A stretch of 64,000 bases of DNA from Nitrospinota bacterium. GTDB lineage: Bacteria > 2-12-FULL-45-22 > JACOWJ01. The stretch spans positions 1 through 64,000 of the forward strand of contig JACOWJ010000029.1 in the NCBI GenBank assembly GCA_016176845.1, given 5' to 3'. The notes under the pieces are model-generated. The model worked only from the letters and a program-made list of their open reading frames with translations, did no database searches and had not been told where the DNA came from. The position numbers and the translations under genes were made by a program. Below are positions 39,645-47,756 of this stretch, piece by piece (position 1 is the first letter of the stretch; each line of letters opens with the position of its first letter).

Positions 39645-39788
39645 TACACCTTGGCGAAAGTTTCTCGCTGGTTTAGATTGCTTCGTCGCTTGCGCTCCTC
39701 GCAATGGCCTGTCCCTGTCATTGCGAGCGCAGCGAAGCAATCCCAGGCAAGTAAGAACCAGAGAATCATTTCCGCCAATGTGTACTAG
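39641..39788. repeat. MITE-like family A copy 2, inverted relative to copy 1
   Basis: TAGTACACCTTGGCGAAAGTTTCTCGCTGGTTTAGATTGCTTCG...CCAGAGAATCATTTCCGCCAATGTGTACTAG. Confidence 0.85.
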
Positions 39789-39840
39789 GGGTCCACGGAC
39801 TCGGGGAGCTGCACCTGATTCTGATAGAATTCGATGAGAG

Positions 39841-40536
39841 ATGTTAAAAACAGTAAAAGATGTCACGGAACGACTTATTGAATATTATAACCCTGACAGG
39901 ATAATCCTATATGGTTCCCATGGAACGAAAAAGAGTAGGAGAGATAGTGATGTAGATTTATTCATCATAAAAGATACTGATAAACAGCCAATCGAAAGAA
40001 GGATAGAGGTTGAAAAGCTACTCTCTGATAGATCATTACCTTTAGATATATTAGTTTATACTCCACAGGAGGTGAGGTTATTATTTTCCATGGGCTGCCC
40101 TCTTGTAGAAGAGGTTATGGAAAACGGAAGGTTGCTTTATATGAGGAAAGTAACGAATATTTGGATAAAAGATGCAGAAGATGAGCTTGATTCGGCCATA
40201 ATTCTCTATGAGCATGGAAAATACCGTGGTTCGTGCTATCACAGTCAGCAATGCGTCGAAAAAGGACTTAAGGCATTAATTTTAGAGAAAGGTAAGAGGC
40301 CGGGAAAAATTCATGACCTTGTGGAGCTTCTTAATAAGATAACAAAGATGGGGTGGGATACTGGGCTATCCGTGGATGATGCCGTGTTCTTAAATAGTAT
40401 CTACAAAGGGAGGTATCCAACAGAGGAAGGGCTTCTTCCCCATGGGGAACCCTCTTATGAAGATGCCGGAAGGGCCGTCTCGGCAGCGAAGGCTGTGATT
40501 AGAGAGATTAAAAAAATCTTCTTTAGAGCTCAATAG
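39841..40536 (+). CDS. Nucleotidyltransferase-HEPN fusion protein
   Basis: DRIILYGSHGTKKSRRDSDVDLFIIKD plus HEPN region AEDELDSAIILYEHGKYRGSCYHSQQCVEKGLKALI...RYPTEE. Confidence 0.9.
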   Translation: MLKTVKDVTERLIEYYNPDRIILYGSHGTKKSRRDSDVDLFIIKDTDKQPIERRIEVEKLLSDRSLPLDILVYTPQEVRLLFSMGCPLVEEVMENGRLLYMRKVTNIWIKDAEDELDSAIILYEHGKYRGSCYHSQQCVEKGLKALILEKGKRPGKIHDLVELLNKITKMGWDTGLSVDDAVFLNSIYKGRYPTEEGLLPHGEPSYEDAGRAVSAAKAVIREIKKIFFRAQ

Positions 40537-40548
40537 AAGGAGGCCTGG

Positions 40549-41214
40549 TTGAAGTTGAAAAGGAGACTAGCAGTGCTCTTCGACATGGATGGGGTGATCG
40601 TGGACAGCATGCCCTTTCATTTTCGGGCCTGGCACCAGGCCTTTGCCTCGATCGGGGTGGAGGTGAGCCAGGAGGAGATCTACCTGCGGGAAGGGGAGAA
40701 GGGGGAAGTGACCGCCCGGGAGATCCTGGAGGAGAGGAAGATCCCCCCTCGTGAAGAAGAGCGGCAAGAATTGGTCCGGCGGAAGCGGGAGATCTTCCGG
40801 CAGATCGTAACCCACGAGCTCTTTCCCGGCGTGAGGGAGTTGCTGGAGGAGCTCCGCAGCCGAGGAGCCTCTTTGGGACTGGTGACCGGGACCTCCCGAA
40901 AGGAGGCGGAAAGGCTTTTGCCCGAAGGGTTCCTGGACCAATTCGACGTCGTGGTTACGGGGGATGACGTCCGCCAGGGAAAGCCTCACCCGGAGCCCTA
41001 TCTCAAGGCCGTCCGGGAATTGGGGCTCGATCCGTCCCAATGCGTGGTGATCGAGAACTCCCCCAATGGGATCCGGTCAGCCAAAGGGGCCGGCTTGCGC
41101 TGCATCGCCCTCACCACCTCCCTGCCCCGAGAGCACCTGGGGGAGGCCGATCGGGTGGTCGATTCGCTGACCGAGGTGCGGGAGGTGCTCAGCTTGGAGA
41201 TCAGCCAGAGATAA
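40549..41214 (+). CDS. HAD-family hydrolase (beta-phosphoglucomutase-like)
   Basis: AVLFDMDGVIVDSMPFHFRAWHQAF, LVTGTSRKEAERLLPEGFLDQFDVVVTGDDV, GKPHPEPYLKA. Confidence 0.93.
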   Translation: MKLKRRLAVLFDMDGVIVDSMPFHFRAWHQAFASIGVEVSQEEIYLREGEKGEVTAREILEERKIPPREEERQELVRRKREIFRQIVTHELFPGVRELLEELRSRGASLGLVTGTSRKEAERLLPEGFLDQFDVVVTGDDVRQGKPHPEPYLKAVRELGLDPSQCVVIENSPNGIRSAKGAGLRCIALTTSLPREHLGEADRVVDSLTEVREVLSLEISQR

Positions 41215-41358
41215 TCTCTACGAATGGCCAAAAAGTTTGTTAGCGCGAATAAGCGTTGGGATGACCAATAGCAGTGTAGGGGCAGGATTTATCCCGCCCG
41301 CCTCCATCCCAACGGTTTTTCGCGCCTATAAAACTTCGCTTCTCAAGGAGGACAGAAA

Positions 41359-42111
41359 GTGGGCAGACTGGAAGGGAAGGTTGCCATCGTGACGGGCTCC
41401 AGCCGGGGGACGGGGGCCGCCATCGCCAAGGTGTTCGCCCGGGAAGGGGCCTGCGTGGTCATCAATCAGGTCAGGGACGAGGGGAATCCCCAGGCCGTCC
41501 TCCAGGAGATCGCCCAGGAAGGAGGCCAGGCCCTCTGGGTCAAAGCGGACATCACCCGACGCGAGGAGGTCGAACGGTTGGTGAAAGAAGTCGAAGGGCG
41601 CTGGGGCAAGGTGGATATCCTGATCAACAACTACGTCCCCTCAGTTGCCAACAAGCCCTTTGCCCAGACCACCTGGGAAGACTGCCAGGAGCAGATCGAT
41701 GGGACCATCCGTGCCGCCTTCTATACCTGCCAGGCGGTTCTGGAGGGGATGGTGCGGCGCCGGTGGGGGCGGATCGTCCTGATCGGCAGCATGGTGATCC
41801 ATCAGCCCCGCGTGGGGACCCACGCTTACGCAGTGGCCAAATCGGCCCAGCTGGCCTTCGTCCGCAACCTGGCCATCGAGTACGGCCCTTATGGCATCAC
41901 GGTTAACCTGCTCTCTCCCAGCATCATCCTGACGGAGGAGGTGGCGGCGATGCCCCAAGAGCTCAGGGACCGATTCGTGCAGCGCACTCCCCTGGGCCGC
42001 ATCGCCCTGCCGGAAGAGGTGGCCCGAGCAGCTCTGTTCCTCTCGTCCGACGATTCTTCTTATGTGACCGGGGTCTACCTGCCCGTCAACGGGGGCAACC
42101 TCATGGTCTGA
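41359..42111 (+). CDS. SDR-family oxidoreductase
   Basis: VAIVTGSSRGTGAAIAKVFAREGA, NNYV, YAVAKSAQ, SDDSSYVTGVYLPVNGG; likely GTG start. Confidence 0.93.
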   Translation: MGRLEGKVAIVTGSSRGTGAAIAKVFAREGACVVINQVRDEGNPQAVLQEIAQEGGQALWVKADITRREEVERLVKEVEGRWGKVDILINNYVPSVANKPFAQTTWEDCQEQIDGTIRAAFYTCQAVLEGMVRRRWGRIVLIGSMVIHQPRVGTHAYAVAKSAQLAFVRNLAIEYGPYGITVNLLSPSIILTEEVAAMPQELRDRFVQRTPLGRIALPEEVARAALFLSSDDSSYVTGVYLPVNGGNLMV

Positions 42112-42119
42112 ACCATTCC

Positions 42120-42189
42120 CTCCTGACGGAGGAGGTGGCGGCAATGCCTCAAGTGCTCAAGGTTTGGACCGCATCGCCCTGCCGGAGGG
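42120..42189 (+). pseudogene. Partial duplication of the SDR 3' region
   Basis: TCCTGACGGAGGAGGTGGCGGCAATGCCTCAAGTGCTCAAGG...CCGCATCGCCCTGCCGG repeats 41929-42017. Confidence 0.75.
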
Positions 42190-42214
42190 GAGATCCGCTG
42201 AAAGGGGGAATCTC

Positions 42215-42640
42215 ATGCGCTTTCTGATGCTCCACGTCGATTCCTTTTGCTGCCGGATCACCGAGAAGGGACGCTCCAAGGTCTACGAGGATTTCGATGA
42301 CCCCGAGACCCGGGTGGCGGAAGCCCTCATTGTCCTTTCCAGCGTGGAGAAAGGGGACGAAAGGGCCCCGGAGGTAGTGGCGGAAAGGGCCGTGGCCGAG
42401 ATCGAAAAGCTGGCCCGTCAGCTGAAGGTGTCGGTGATCGTCCTGCATCCCTTCGCCCACCTCTTCGGGGAGCTCAGCAGTCCGCAGGTGGCCATCGAGG
42501 TCCTCCAGGAGGCCGAAAGGCAGCTCGAAGAGCGGGGCTTCACGGTCAGGCGCACCCCCTTCGGATGGTTTAACGCCCTGGAGATCAAGGCCAAGGGCCA
42601 TCCCATCTCGCGGGTGGCGCGGATCGTCACCCCGGATTGA
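42215..42640 (+). CDS. Free-standing archaeal-type threonyl-tRNA synthetase editing domain protein
   Basis: MRFLMLHVDSFCCRITEKG...EALIVLSSVEKGDERAPEVVAERAVAEIEKLARQLKVSVIVLHPFAHLFGELSSPQVAIEVLQEAERQLEERGFTVRRTPFGWFNALEIKAKGHPISRVAR. Confidence 0.85.
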   Translation: MRFLMLHVDSFCCRITEKGRSKVYEDFDDPETRVAEALIVLSSVEKGDERAPEVVAERAVAEIEKLARQLKVSVIVLHPFAHLFGELSSPQVAIEVLQEAERQLEERGFTVRRTPFGWFNALEIKAKGHPISRVARIVTPD

Positions 42641-42729
42641 TGGAGGATGCCATTTGGCCCAAGTCAGCTCGTAGCTCGTAGCTCGTAGCGGGCTGAGTTC
42701 CGAGCTGAAAAAGGAAATTCCCTCAAGCT

Positions 42730-42798
42730 AAGTTTTAAGTTTTAGGTGTTAAGTTTTAGGTTTTTTGCTTAACACTTAAAACCTGAAACTTAAAACTT
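42730..42798. repeat. Heptad (AAGTTTT/AGGTGTT) hairpin
   Basis: AAGTTTTAAGTTTTAGGTGTTAAGTTTTAGG...AACACTTAAAACCTGAAACTTAAAACTT. Confidence 0.8.
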
Positions 42799-42813
42799 TC
42801 CCGTAAATCCTGT

Positions 42814-43218
42814 CTAAAAAGGGGTAATCTCGTCGCCATCTTGGACTTCCAAGGCCTCCTTGAGGTTGTGGGGGGCAACGACCTCAAGCTTATCCACCGG
42901 GTAGCCCGCCACCTCCGGGAAGACGATCGCCCCCGAGAGCTTTCCCTGGATAAGGACCTTAAAGCACTTGCCGTTGCAAAAGCCCGTCTCCGGCGGGACG
43001 ATAGTGATTCCCGGCTGGTTTCTCAGCTCCCTCCACCGCTTCAAGACCTCTGCGCTATCCAGCCTCAGATTCAGCGTTCCGGGATAGGGATCGATGCCCA
43101 CCTTGCCGATAAACTGTCCCTTAGCCCAAGGCAGCTCGGTGAAGAAACGCCCTTCTCCCAAGCCGGAGACGATGACCCCCTTCAGGCTGACTCCCCTCTG
43201 CGCTTTGTTCTCATCCAT
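42814..43218 (-). CDS. ribK: DUF120-family CTP-dependent (archaeal-type) riboflavin kinase
   Basis: SLKGVIVSGLGEGRFF...GQFIGKVGIDPYPGTLNLRL...CFKVLIQGKLSGAIVFPEVAGYPVDKLEVVAPHNLKEALEVQDGDEI. Confidence 0.9.
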   Translation of the reverse strand: MDENKAQRGVSLKGVIVSGLGEGRFFTELPWAKGQFIGKVGIDPYPGTLNLRLDSAEVLKRWRELRNQPGITIVPPETGFCNGKCFKVLIQGKLSGAIVFPEVAGYPVDKLEVVAPHNLKEALEVQDGDEITPF

Positions 43219-43286
43219 CTCGCGGCTCCTCTCACCTCCAGGCTCAGTCGCCGGAGGAGGACTTTCAACCGTCCGACCTCCCCACG

Positions 43287-43366
43287 CTTAGTACCGCTCC
43301 ACGTAAATAAGTATCCAAAATGGCCTAGTGAATAACGGATATTTTATTGTGTGGAGGTGTACTTAG
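43287..43366. repeat. MITE-like family B copy 2
   Basis: CTTAGTACCGCTCCACGTAAATAAGTATCC...GGATATTTTATTGTGTGGAGGTGTACTTAG. Confidence 0.85.
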
Positions 43367-43932
43367 ATATCGGAGGGGGCCCCCCAGCGCCGAAAAAGCT
43401 GATGGTTGATCCCGAAGAGGTCCAGGACCTTCCCCACCGTCTGATCCACCACATCGAGCAGCGTCTTGGGCTTATGGTAGAAGGCCGGGACCGGGGGAAG
43501 GACGATCCCCCCCATCTCGGCCACCCGCTCCAGGTTGCGGAGATGCCCCAGGTGAAGGGGGGTCTCCCGGAAGAGCAAAACCAGCCTCCTCCGTTCCTTC
43601 AAGGCCACATCACAGGCCCGGATCAGGAGGTTATCCGTATACGAATGGGCGATGGCCGAGAGCGTCTTGACGCTGCAGGGGGCCACCACCATCCCATCGG
43701 TCTTGAAGGAGCCACTGGAGATCGAAGCGCCGATATCCCGGACGTCATAGCAATAGTCGGCCAGGGCCTCCACCTCCTCCACTTTGTACTCGGTCTCCAT
43801 CAAGAGCGTCTTCTTCCCCGGATCGGTGATCACCAGGTGGGTCTCCACCTCTGGATATTCTTTGAGAACTTCCAACAGCCTCACCCCGTAAATGGCCCCG
43901 CTGGCCCCCGAGATCCCTACGATCAGTCGCAA
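43363..43932 (-). CDS. ubiX: UbiX-family flavin prenyltransferase
   Basis: RLIVGISGASGAIYGVRLLEVLKE, SGSFKTDGMVVAPCSVKTLSAIAHSYTDNLLIRACDVALKERRRLVLLFRETPLHLGHL. Confidence 0.96.
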   Translation of the reverse strand: MRLIVGISGASGAIYGVRLLEVLKEYPEVETHLVITDPGKKTLLMETEYKVEEVEALADYCYDVRDIGASISSGSFKTDGMVVAPCSVKTLSAIAHSYTDNLLIRACDVALKERRRLVLLFRETPLHLGHLRNLERVAEMGGIVLPPVPAFYHKPKTLLDVVDQTVGKVLDLFGINHQLFRRWGAPSDI

Positions 43933-43985
43933 GTCCCACGCTCCTTTAAGAATTTGCCCCCCTGAGGATTCTCCCTTGTGTAAGG

Positions 43986-44090
43986 TTAGTACGAAAATAC
44001 CCCCTCACCCCAACCCTCTCCCCAAGGGGAGAGGGAGTGTCGTAAGCCATTTTCATGGGCTTGGGTGCCCAAAAGGCATGACCGATTGAC
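43986..44090. repeat. CCCTCACCCCAACCCTCTCCCC dispersed repeat, copy 1
   Basis: Shares CCCCTCACCCCAACCCTCTCCCCAAGNGGAGAGGGAGTGTCGTAAGCCATTTTCATGGGCTT with 51259-51350. Confidence 0.85.
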
Positions 44091-44108
44091 AAGGAGCTGG
44101 CATCCTGG

Positions 44109-45329
44109 CTACAACACGTTCTCCAGCTCCGCACAGTCCAGGAGGTGGCCCAACTTCTCCCGCTTGGTCCGGAGATAGCGGATGTTTTCCGGGGTGGAAG
44201 CCACCACGATGGGAACCCGTTCGGTGACTTTGAGGCCGAACCCCTCGATCCCCACCACTTTTTTGGGGTTGTTGGTCAGCAACCGGATGGAAGAGAGGCC
44301 GAGGTCAGCCAGGATCTGCGCCCCAATCCCATAGTCCCGGAGGTCCGGGGGAAAGCCCAGCTCCAGATTGGCCTCCACCGTATCTTTTCCCTCTTCTTGC
44401 AACTTATAAGCCCGCAGCTTGTTCAGGAGGCCGATGCCGCGTCCCTCTTCCGACATATAAACGAAGACCCCGATGCCCTCCTCCTCGATCTGCTTCAGGG
44501 CATCCTCGATCTGCTGTCCGCAGTCGCACCGCAGGGACTTAAAGACATCCCCCGTCAGGCACTGGGAGTGGACCCTCACCAGGACGTCGCTCTGGCCCCG
44601 AACGTCCCCCTTGACCAGAGCGACGTGGGCCTTCTGGTCCAAGGTGCAGAGGTAACCGACCGCCCGGAACTCCCCAAATCGGGTGGGCAGCGCCGCCTCG
44701 GCTACCCGTTCGATCAGGCGCTCCTTACGGCGGCGGTACTGAATGAGATCGGACACCGAGGCGATCTTCAGTCCGAACCGCTTGGCCACCTCCAACAACT
44801 GCGGCAGGCGAGCCATGGTCCCATCCTCGTTCATGATCTCGCAGAGGACCCCCGCCGGGAACAGGCCAGCCAATCGGGCCAGGTCCACCGCAGCCTCCGT
44901 GTGACCAGCCCGCTGCAGCACCCCCCCCTTCCGGGCCACCAAAGGGAAAACGTGTCCAGGCCGGCTGATGTCCTGTGGCTTGGTTCGGGGGTCGACCACC
45001 GCCTGGATGGTCACGGCCCGATCGTAGGCAGAGATGCCCGTGGTGATCTTAGCCTTCGCCCCGATGGAGACGGTAAAGGCCGTGCCGTGGGTGGAGGTGT
45101 TATTCTGCACCATGAGAGGGATCTCCAACTCCCTCAGACGCTCCTCACAACAGGGCATGCAGATCAGGCCCCGGCCATACCTGGCCATGAAATTGATCAC
45201 CTCGGGCGTGACCTTCTCGGCCCCCATCAGGAAATCGCCCTCGTTCTCCCGGTCCTCATCATCCACCATGATGATCATCTTCCCTGCCTGGATGTCCTCG
45301 ACAACCTCTTCGATCGAATAGAAGCTCAA
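44109..45329 (-). CDS. ribBA: Bifunctional DHBP synthase / GTP cyclohydrolase II
   Basis: [79 protein letters not shown]. Confidence 0.97.
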   Translation of the reverse strand: MSFYSIEEVVEDIQAGKMIIMVDDEDRENEGDFLMGAEKVTPEVINFMARYGRGLICMPCCEERLRELEIPLMVQNNTSTHGTAFTVSIGAKAKITTGISAYDRAVTIQAVVDPRTKPQDISRPGHVFPLVARKGGVLQRAGHTEAAVDLARLAGLFPAGVLCEIMNEDGTMARLPQLLEVAKRFGLKIASVSDLIQYRRRKERLIERVAEAALPTRFGEFRAVGYLCTLDQKAHVALVKGDVRGQSDVLVRVHSQCLTGDVFKSLRCDCGQQIEDALKQIEEEGIGVFVYMSEEGRGIGLLNKLRAYKLQEEGKDTVEANLELGFPPDLRDYGIGAQILADLGLSSIRLLTNNPKKVVGIEGFGLKVTERVPIVVASTPENIRYLRTKREKLGHLLDCAELENVL

Positions 45330-45355
45330 ATTGATTTACCTCCTTGCTTTATGCA

Positions 45356-45760
45356 TTAGACCTTTTCCAGCCACTCGTCCACTGCCGAGTGGGCGTTGCG
45401 CATGACCGCCTCCAGATCCTGGGGAGTGGCGTTGTCCACGTGAATGCCGGCGATCACCACGGCGATCTGGCCCAACCTCCGAACCACTTTATCGGCGATG
45501 GGACGGGCCAACTCGTCGTCTTTGTGTCCGAGGATGCTGACGACCGACACGTTGGCCGTAACCCGCAAGGGGTCTCGACTGCTGGGGCGGGGAAGCCCTA
45601 CGGCAACTCCCCCGATGTGGGGAAGGTCTCCTCCTTGGAGGTAAAGGATCACGCCATTGGTAGATTGGATGGCCTGCAGGGAGACCCGGCGGGAGCCTTC
45701 CCCTTTGGAGACCTCATGAAGCACTTTCCAAATTCCTCGGCGACATCGGGTTGATTCCAT
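45356..45760 (-). CDS. LpdD-like prenylated-flavin chaperone family protein
   Basis: GVILYLQGGDLPHIGGVAVGLPRPSSRDPLRVTANVSVVSILGHKDDELARPIADKVVRRLGQIAVVIAGIHVDNAT. Confidence 0.72.
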   Translation of the reverse strand: MESTRCRRGIWKVLHEVSKGEGSRRVSLQAIQSTNGVILYLQGGDLPHIGGVAVGLPRPSSRDPLRVTANVSVVSILGHKDDELARPIADKVVRRLGQIAVVIAGIHVDNATPQDLEAVMRNAHSAVDEWLEKV

Positions 45761-45849
45761 GAAAGCCCGCACGGGCTTTTGCCACAAAACGGCCGATCCT
45801 TCCCCATTTCGGCCCTAGTGTACCTTTTCTGTCTCCGGGATTCAAGAGG

Positions 45850-45936
45850 GGAATTTTCCCGTGAAAATGCCCAGGACTCTCTGAAGCCCATTCCCATTAT
45901 CGGGGACGGCTAACTTCACCGGCCTATGACGGTTTG
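45850..45936. repeat. GTGAAAATGCC element copy 1
   Basis: GAATTTTCCCGTGAAAATGCCCAGGACTCTCTGAAGCCCATTCCCATTATCGGGGACGGCTAACTT; copies at 60442 and 63728. Confidence 0.75.
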
Positions 45937-46113
45937 TGAGATAAAGTGATATGATAGTAGACCTGATTCCTTGTTTGATCCAATTGGGGTTCTGGGGGGG
46001 GGGTGATCTTCTGCGAGGGCAAGTTAGGGGGGACAGGGCACAGGCCACAGGGAACACAGGGAAGAAGAACCCCTGTAAGCTGAAAATGGAAATTCCTATA
46101 CTTTCAAGATAGA

Positions 46114-47028
46114 ATGACATCTCAATGGTGGGAGCTTCTGGAGCAGATCGAAAGACATCCAGGGTTGACCTTCGTGCTTGGAGCCGCCCATAGCGGGAAG
46201 AGCACTTTGGCAAAATTCCTGGTAACCCGGATCAGTCAGCGCCGCCACGTGACGGCCTATCTGGATGGAGACATGGGCCAATCCACCTTGGGCCCTCCGG
46301 CCGCCCTCAATTTGGCCTTGCTGCAATACCCATTCGAGCCTACCCGAGAACCGCTTGAAAATAAGGATGCTCTCGTCGTTGCCCGCTATTTTATCGGCTC
46401 CAACGCCCCCGGGGGACACTTCTTGCCCTTGCTCGTGGGACTCCGGAAGCTGACCCAGCGGGCGCGGCAGCTGGGTGCGGAGATGGTGATACTGGACTCG
46501 ACGGGCTTTGTCTCGGGGGGAGCGGCTCGGGAGCTTAAGTTCCAGAAGATCGACCTGCTCAGCCCTCAGCACCTGGTGGCCCTGCAGCATGCCGGGGAGC
46601 TGGAGCCCATCCTGCAGCCTTTAGAGGGCCGGCCGGGGATGCGGATCCACCGGCTGCCCGTTCACCCCCTGGCCCGACCCAAGACACTCGAAGAGCGACA
46701 GGCCAACCGTAGCCATAAGTACTCCGAATATTTCAGAGGGCGACGGCTCGCAGGTTTCAACCTGCAAAAGATCCGGGTCATCGGCAATGCCTCCCCCCTG
46801 GAGACCTATTCATCTTCGGCTTGCGCGGACCTGAAGGGGTTGCTCGTAGGCCTCAACGATGCTGAGAACTTCACGCTGGGCATGGGGATCCTCTCCCATC
46901 TCGACCCCCGAAAAGGGAAGATCACCCTATGGACCCCCCTATCGCCCCTGTCGGGGGTCAGGATCCTGCGGCTGGGGGCCCTTAAGCTCGATTCCTCCTG
47001 GCGGGACCATAGCTGGCGCCCTTACTGA
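46114..47028 (+). CDS. Clp1/Grc3-like P-loop polynucleotide kinase family protein
   Basis: FVLGAAHSGKSTLAKFL (Walker A), YLDGDMGQSTLGPPAAL, VILDSTGFVSGGAARELKFQKIDLLSPQHLVAL. Confidence 0.82.
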   Translation: MTSQWWELLEQIERHPGLTFVLGAAHSGKSTLAKFLVTRISQRRHVTAYLDGDMGQSTLGPPAALNLALLQYPFEPTREPLENKDALVVARYFIGSNAPGGHFLPLLVGLRKLTQRARQLGAEMVILDSTGFVSGGAARELKFQKIDLLSPQHLVALQHAGELEPILQPLEGRPGMRIHRLPVHPLARPKTLEERQANRSHKYSEYFRGRRLAGFNLQKIRVIGNASPLETYSSSACADLKGLLVGLNDAENFTLGMGILSHLDPRKGKITLWTPLSPLSGVRILRLGALKLDSSWRDHSWRPY

Positions 47029-47041
47029 GGGATGGGTGATC

Positions 47042-47548
47042 TCACCCCGCATCGGCGATCTCTTCCTCCTCCCAGAGGAGCCAGCGCTCTGGGTGTTCCA
47101 AATAGGCATGCGTGTTCCGAAGGGTTTGGAAGTGCTCGTTCTCCTGCTCGGCCAGGAAGTCGAAGAAGGCCTTCAACTGGAGATCAGAGGTCTCCCGAGC
47201 CATTTTCCGATAAAGGCGGAAGCCCTCCACCTCCATTTCCATGGCAATCCTGAGGGCCTCCAACTCATCCGGATTGCCGGCGATCCGCTCTTGGAGCTTA
47301 TGCCGGGCTAGATCGAAGATGGTCTGGCCCTTCCCTCGGCCGGTCCGTCCTCCCAACGCGGGGGTGGTTAACTCGCGGGTCATCTCCTGCAGTTCCTTCA
47401 GATGGACCTCCTCCTCCGCCACAATCGAGAGGAACATCTGACGCCCTAAGGGATGGGCCGTCTCCTGGCTGGCCTTGCCGTAGAACTCTATGCCATCCTT
47501 CTCCAGTTTCATGGCATGTTCCAAGATTTGCGAAATCGGCTTTTTCAT
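47042..47548 (-). CDS. Ferritin-like / rubrerythrin-family protein
   Basis: ILEHAMKLEKDGIEFYGKASQET...VAEEEVHLKEL...AMEMEVEGFRLYRKMA...LAEQENEHFQTL. Confidence 0.85.
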   Translation of the reverse strand: MKKPISQILEHAMKLEKDGIEFYGKASQETAHPLGRQMFLSIVAEEEVHLKELQEMTRELTTPALGGRTGRGKGQTIFDLARHKLQERIAGNPDELEALRIAMEMEVEGFRLYRKMARETSDLQLKAFFDFLAEQENEHFQTLRNTHAYLEHPERWLLWEEEEIADAG

Positions 47549-47646
47549 GAGCGATCCCCTCAGTTTCTCCCTGGGCTGGTTTTCGCATTGACAATTCCGA
47601 ACGAATTGTATAGAATAAAAACCGTTTTGCGTCAAAGTCCTTGGGT

Positions 47647-47734
47647 GCCGAAGTGGCGGAATTGGTAGACGCGCTAGATTCAGGGTCTAGTGGGCCCTGC
47701 GCCCGTAGGGGTTCGAGTCCCCTCTTCGGCACCA
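47647..47734 (+). tRNA. tRNA-Leu(CAG) with encoded CCA
   Basis: GCCGAAG acceptor pairs CTTCGGC; anticodon arm CTAGA-TTCAGGG-TCTAG; variable arm; GGTTCGAGTCC T arm; ACCA end. Confidence 0.97.
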
Positions 47735-47756
47735 TCCTATCCATATTTTTATTCTT

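Larger units (their letters stand above)
39541..39838 (+). pseudogene. LUD-domain C-terminal remnant split by MITE-like elements
   Basis: ADIELTLT (39541-39564) and GVHGLGELHLILIEFDER (39788-39838) match the end of LutC (ADIELTLTIGVHGPGELHLILIEF). Confidence 0.85.

Noticed and set aside
41245-41330. GCGCGAATAAGCGTTGGGATG...CATCCCAACGGTTTTTCGCGC hairpin as a riboswitch upstream of the SDR gene
   Set aside because: Contains the GTAGGGGCAGGATTTATCCCGCCCG type repeat found widely; no evidence of a ligand-binding architecture.
43946-44134. Small ORF containing DTPSPLGERVGVRG
   Set aside because: Spurious translation of a dispersed intergenic repeat.
44145-45359. 404-aa plus-strand ORF
   Set aside because: Antisense to ribBA, which has unmistakable motifs.
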